A DNA stretch of 64,000 bases from UBA1479 sp040221095 (GTDB lineage Bacteria > Pseudomonadota > Alphaproteobacteria > Rhodospirillales > Casp-alpha2). This document shows positions 62,875 to 64,000 of this stretch, piece after piece. Location of the stretch: NCBI GenBank assembly GCA_040221095.1, contig JAVJVP010000002.1, positions 1 through 64,000 on the forward strand, in the 5' to 3' direction. Under the pieces are notes generated by a model. That model did no database searches. It was not told where the DNA came from and saw only the letters and a program-made list of their open reading frames with translations. The first letter of the stretch is position 1; every line of letters begins with the position of its first letter. The position numbers and the translations under genes were made by a program.

Positions 62875-62910
62875 GGGCGCGTCCCCTTTCCTCACTCTGG
62901 GGACGCGCCC
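62875..62910 (+). repeat. Perfect 12-base stem between ahpC and ahpF
   Basis: GGGCGCGTCCCC (62875-62886), 12-base loop, GGGGACGCGCCC (62899-62910). There is no T-tail, so it may be a stabilising or attenuating hairpin giving more AhpC than AhpF. Confidence 0.7.
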
Positions 62911-62969
62911 CCGCCATCGCCGTTCCTAGGAACGGCATCAAAATCTGATCAAGAACGAAAGACAGGATC

Positions 62970-64000
62970 ATGTTGGACGACACCCTGAAGACCCAGCTGA
63001 AAGGCTATCTGGAGAACCTGCGCGCGCCGATCGAACTGGTTGCGGCACTCGACAACGGCAAGGCGTCGGAAGACATGGCCGCCCTGCTTGCGGACATCGC
63101 CGCTCTGTCGGACAAGGTATCCTGGCGCCTGGCGGAGGACACGGCGGGCCTGCGCGTGCCGTCCTTCACAGTCCTGCGCGACGGAACGGAAACCGGCGTG
63201 CGTTTCGCCGGCATTCCGCTCGGCCACGAATTCACGTCCCTGGTCCTGGCCTTGCTGCATTCGGGCGGCCATCCGCCCAAGGTTTCCGCCGACGTCCTTG
63301 ATCAGGTCAAAGGCCTGAGCGGCGAATACCGCTTCGAGACCTATTTCTCCCTATCCTGCCAGAACTGCCCCGACGTGGTGCAGGCGCTGAACATCATGGC
63401 CGTGTTCAACCCGAACGTCAGCCATGTCGCCATCGACGGCAGCCTGTTCAAAGGCGAGGTCGAGGCGCGCCAGGTTATGGCCGTGCCCTCCGTCTATCTG
63501 AACGGCGAGCCCTTCGCCCAGGGACGCATGGAGCTTGAACAGATCCTGGCCAAGCTGGACACGGGGGCCGTCGACCGTGCCGCCGAGACCATCGACGCCA
63601 AGGAACCGTTCGACATGCTGATCGTCGGCGGCGGCCCGGCGGGGGCGGCCGCGGCGGTCTATGCCGCGCGCAAGGGCATCCGCACGGGCGTCGCGTCGGA
63701 ACGGTTCGGCGGCCAGGTGCTGGACACCATGGCCATCGAAAACTTCATCTCCGTCCCCCATACGGAAGGCCCGGCCCTGGCCGCATCTCTGGAAGCCCAC
63801 GTGGGGGAGTACGACGTCGACATCATGAACCTGCAGCGCGCGACGGCGCTGACGCCCGCCACCCAGCCGGGCGGCCTGCACCGGATCACCTTGGAAAGCG
63901 GCGCCACGCTGCAATCCCGGTCCATCGTGCTCAGCCCGGGGGCGCGCTGGCGGCAGATGAACGTGCCGGGCGAGGACGAGTACCGCAACCGTGGCGTCGC
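62970..64000 (+). CDS. ahpF: Alkyl hydroperoxide reductase subunit F, 5' part
   Basis: The first 343 codons of AhpF, cut by the right edge. The N-terminal tandem thioredoxin-like domain has the redox pair CQNC (C130, C133) in LSCQNCPDVVQ; the FAD-binding domain follows (FDMLIVGGGPAGAAAAVYAARKGI, about 212-235). The NADH-binding part and second CxxC are beyond the window. AGGA precedes the ATG. It recycles AhpC with NADH. Confidence 0.95.
   Translation, partial: MLDDTLKTQLKGYLENLRAPIELVAALDNGKASEDMAALLADIAALSDKVSWRLAEDTAGLRVPSFTVLRDGTETGVRFAGIPLGHEFTSLVLALLHSGGHPPKVSADVLDQVKGLSGEYRFETYFSLSCQNCPDVVQALNIMAVFNPNVSHVAIDGSLFKGEVEARQVMAVPSVYLNGEPFAQGRMELEQILAKLDTGAVDRAAETIDAKEPFDMLIVGGGPAGAAAAVYAARKGIRTGVASERFGGQVLDTMAIENFISVPHTEGPALAASLEAHVGEYDVDIMNLQRATALTPATQPGGLHRITLESGATLQSRSIVLSPGARWRQMNVPGEDEYRNRGV

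Overview
The window is a GC-rich stretch of chromosome from an alphaproteobacterium, most likely a Rhodospirillales-type organism (order-level guess, genus not resolved). The grounds are gene families nearly restricted to alphaproteobacteria (DUF4167, DUF1178, FlaF, the DUF1476 ATPase-inhibitor zeta subunit), the three-part PurS/PurQ/PurL FGAM synthase, a nitrogen-PTS enzyme I next to lysC, and an rRNA-operon leader of alphaproteobacterial type at the left edge. Coding density is very high and most genes are housekeeping.

Left edge (1-764): a minus-strand rRNA promoter with boxA points off the left end, so a 16S gene should lie just outside. 765-3329: an M23 envelope peptidase, an esterase-like alpha/beta hydrolase and a small monooxygenase-like protein. 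3338-8040 (minus): flaF and a short flagellin, then clpB followed by a methyltransferase. 8213-21331: a MOSC protein, then a long minus-strand run of DUF4167, prmC, prfA, hemA, hisS, ispG, a RodZ-like protein, ptsP and lysC (translation termination, tRNA charging, tetrapyrrole and isoprenoid precursors, nitrogen-PTS signalling, aspartate pathway). 21484-30265: ubiG, a PilJ-like histidine kinase, a beta-hydroxyacid dehydrogenase, DUF1178, a methyltransferase, DUF1272, a LysR regulator divergent from a TfdA-type dioxygenase, a secreted four-cysteine protein and an OmpA-type porin.

30367-40423: nit, grxC and comF (minus), then on the plus strand an NDUFAF5-like methyltransferase, an O-methyltransferase, sfsA, map and radC, followed by DUF2062, a class III cyclase, an MFS transporter and a flavin reductase-like protein. 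40447-47356: putA divergent from an Lrp regulator, a CBS-domain protein, an NAD-binding/SAF-type dehydrogenase and a probable Ntn hydrolase of acid-ceramidase type. 47494-60023: the purine block purB, DUF1476, NRDE protein, purC, purS, purQ and purL, interrupted by trkH, a PilZ protein, a dioxygenase plus MmgE/PrpD catabolic pair and a rhomboid protease. 60097-61253: an AbiEii-like toxin with an HTH antitoxin behind a perfect palindrome. 61346-64000: a redox and iron-sulfur group, bolA, grxD, ahpC and ahpF, the last cut by the right edge.

I did not find a plainly new multi-gene system. The features most worth following are the toxin-antitoxin pair set between purL and bolA, the Ntn hydrolase, the GntR-type palindrome upstream of the dioxygenase/MmgE operon, the operator-like repeats between lysR and the TfdA-type gene, the AT-rich putA/lrp spacer, and the Fur-like site upstream of ahpC.
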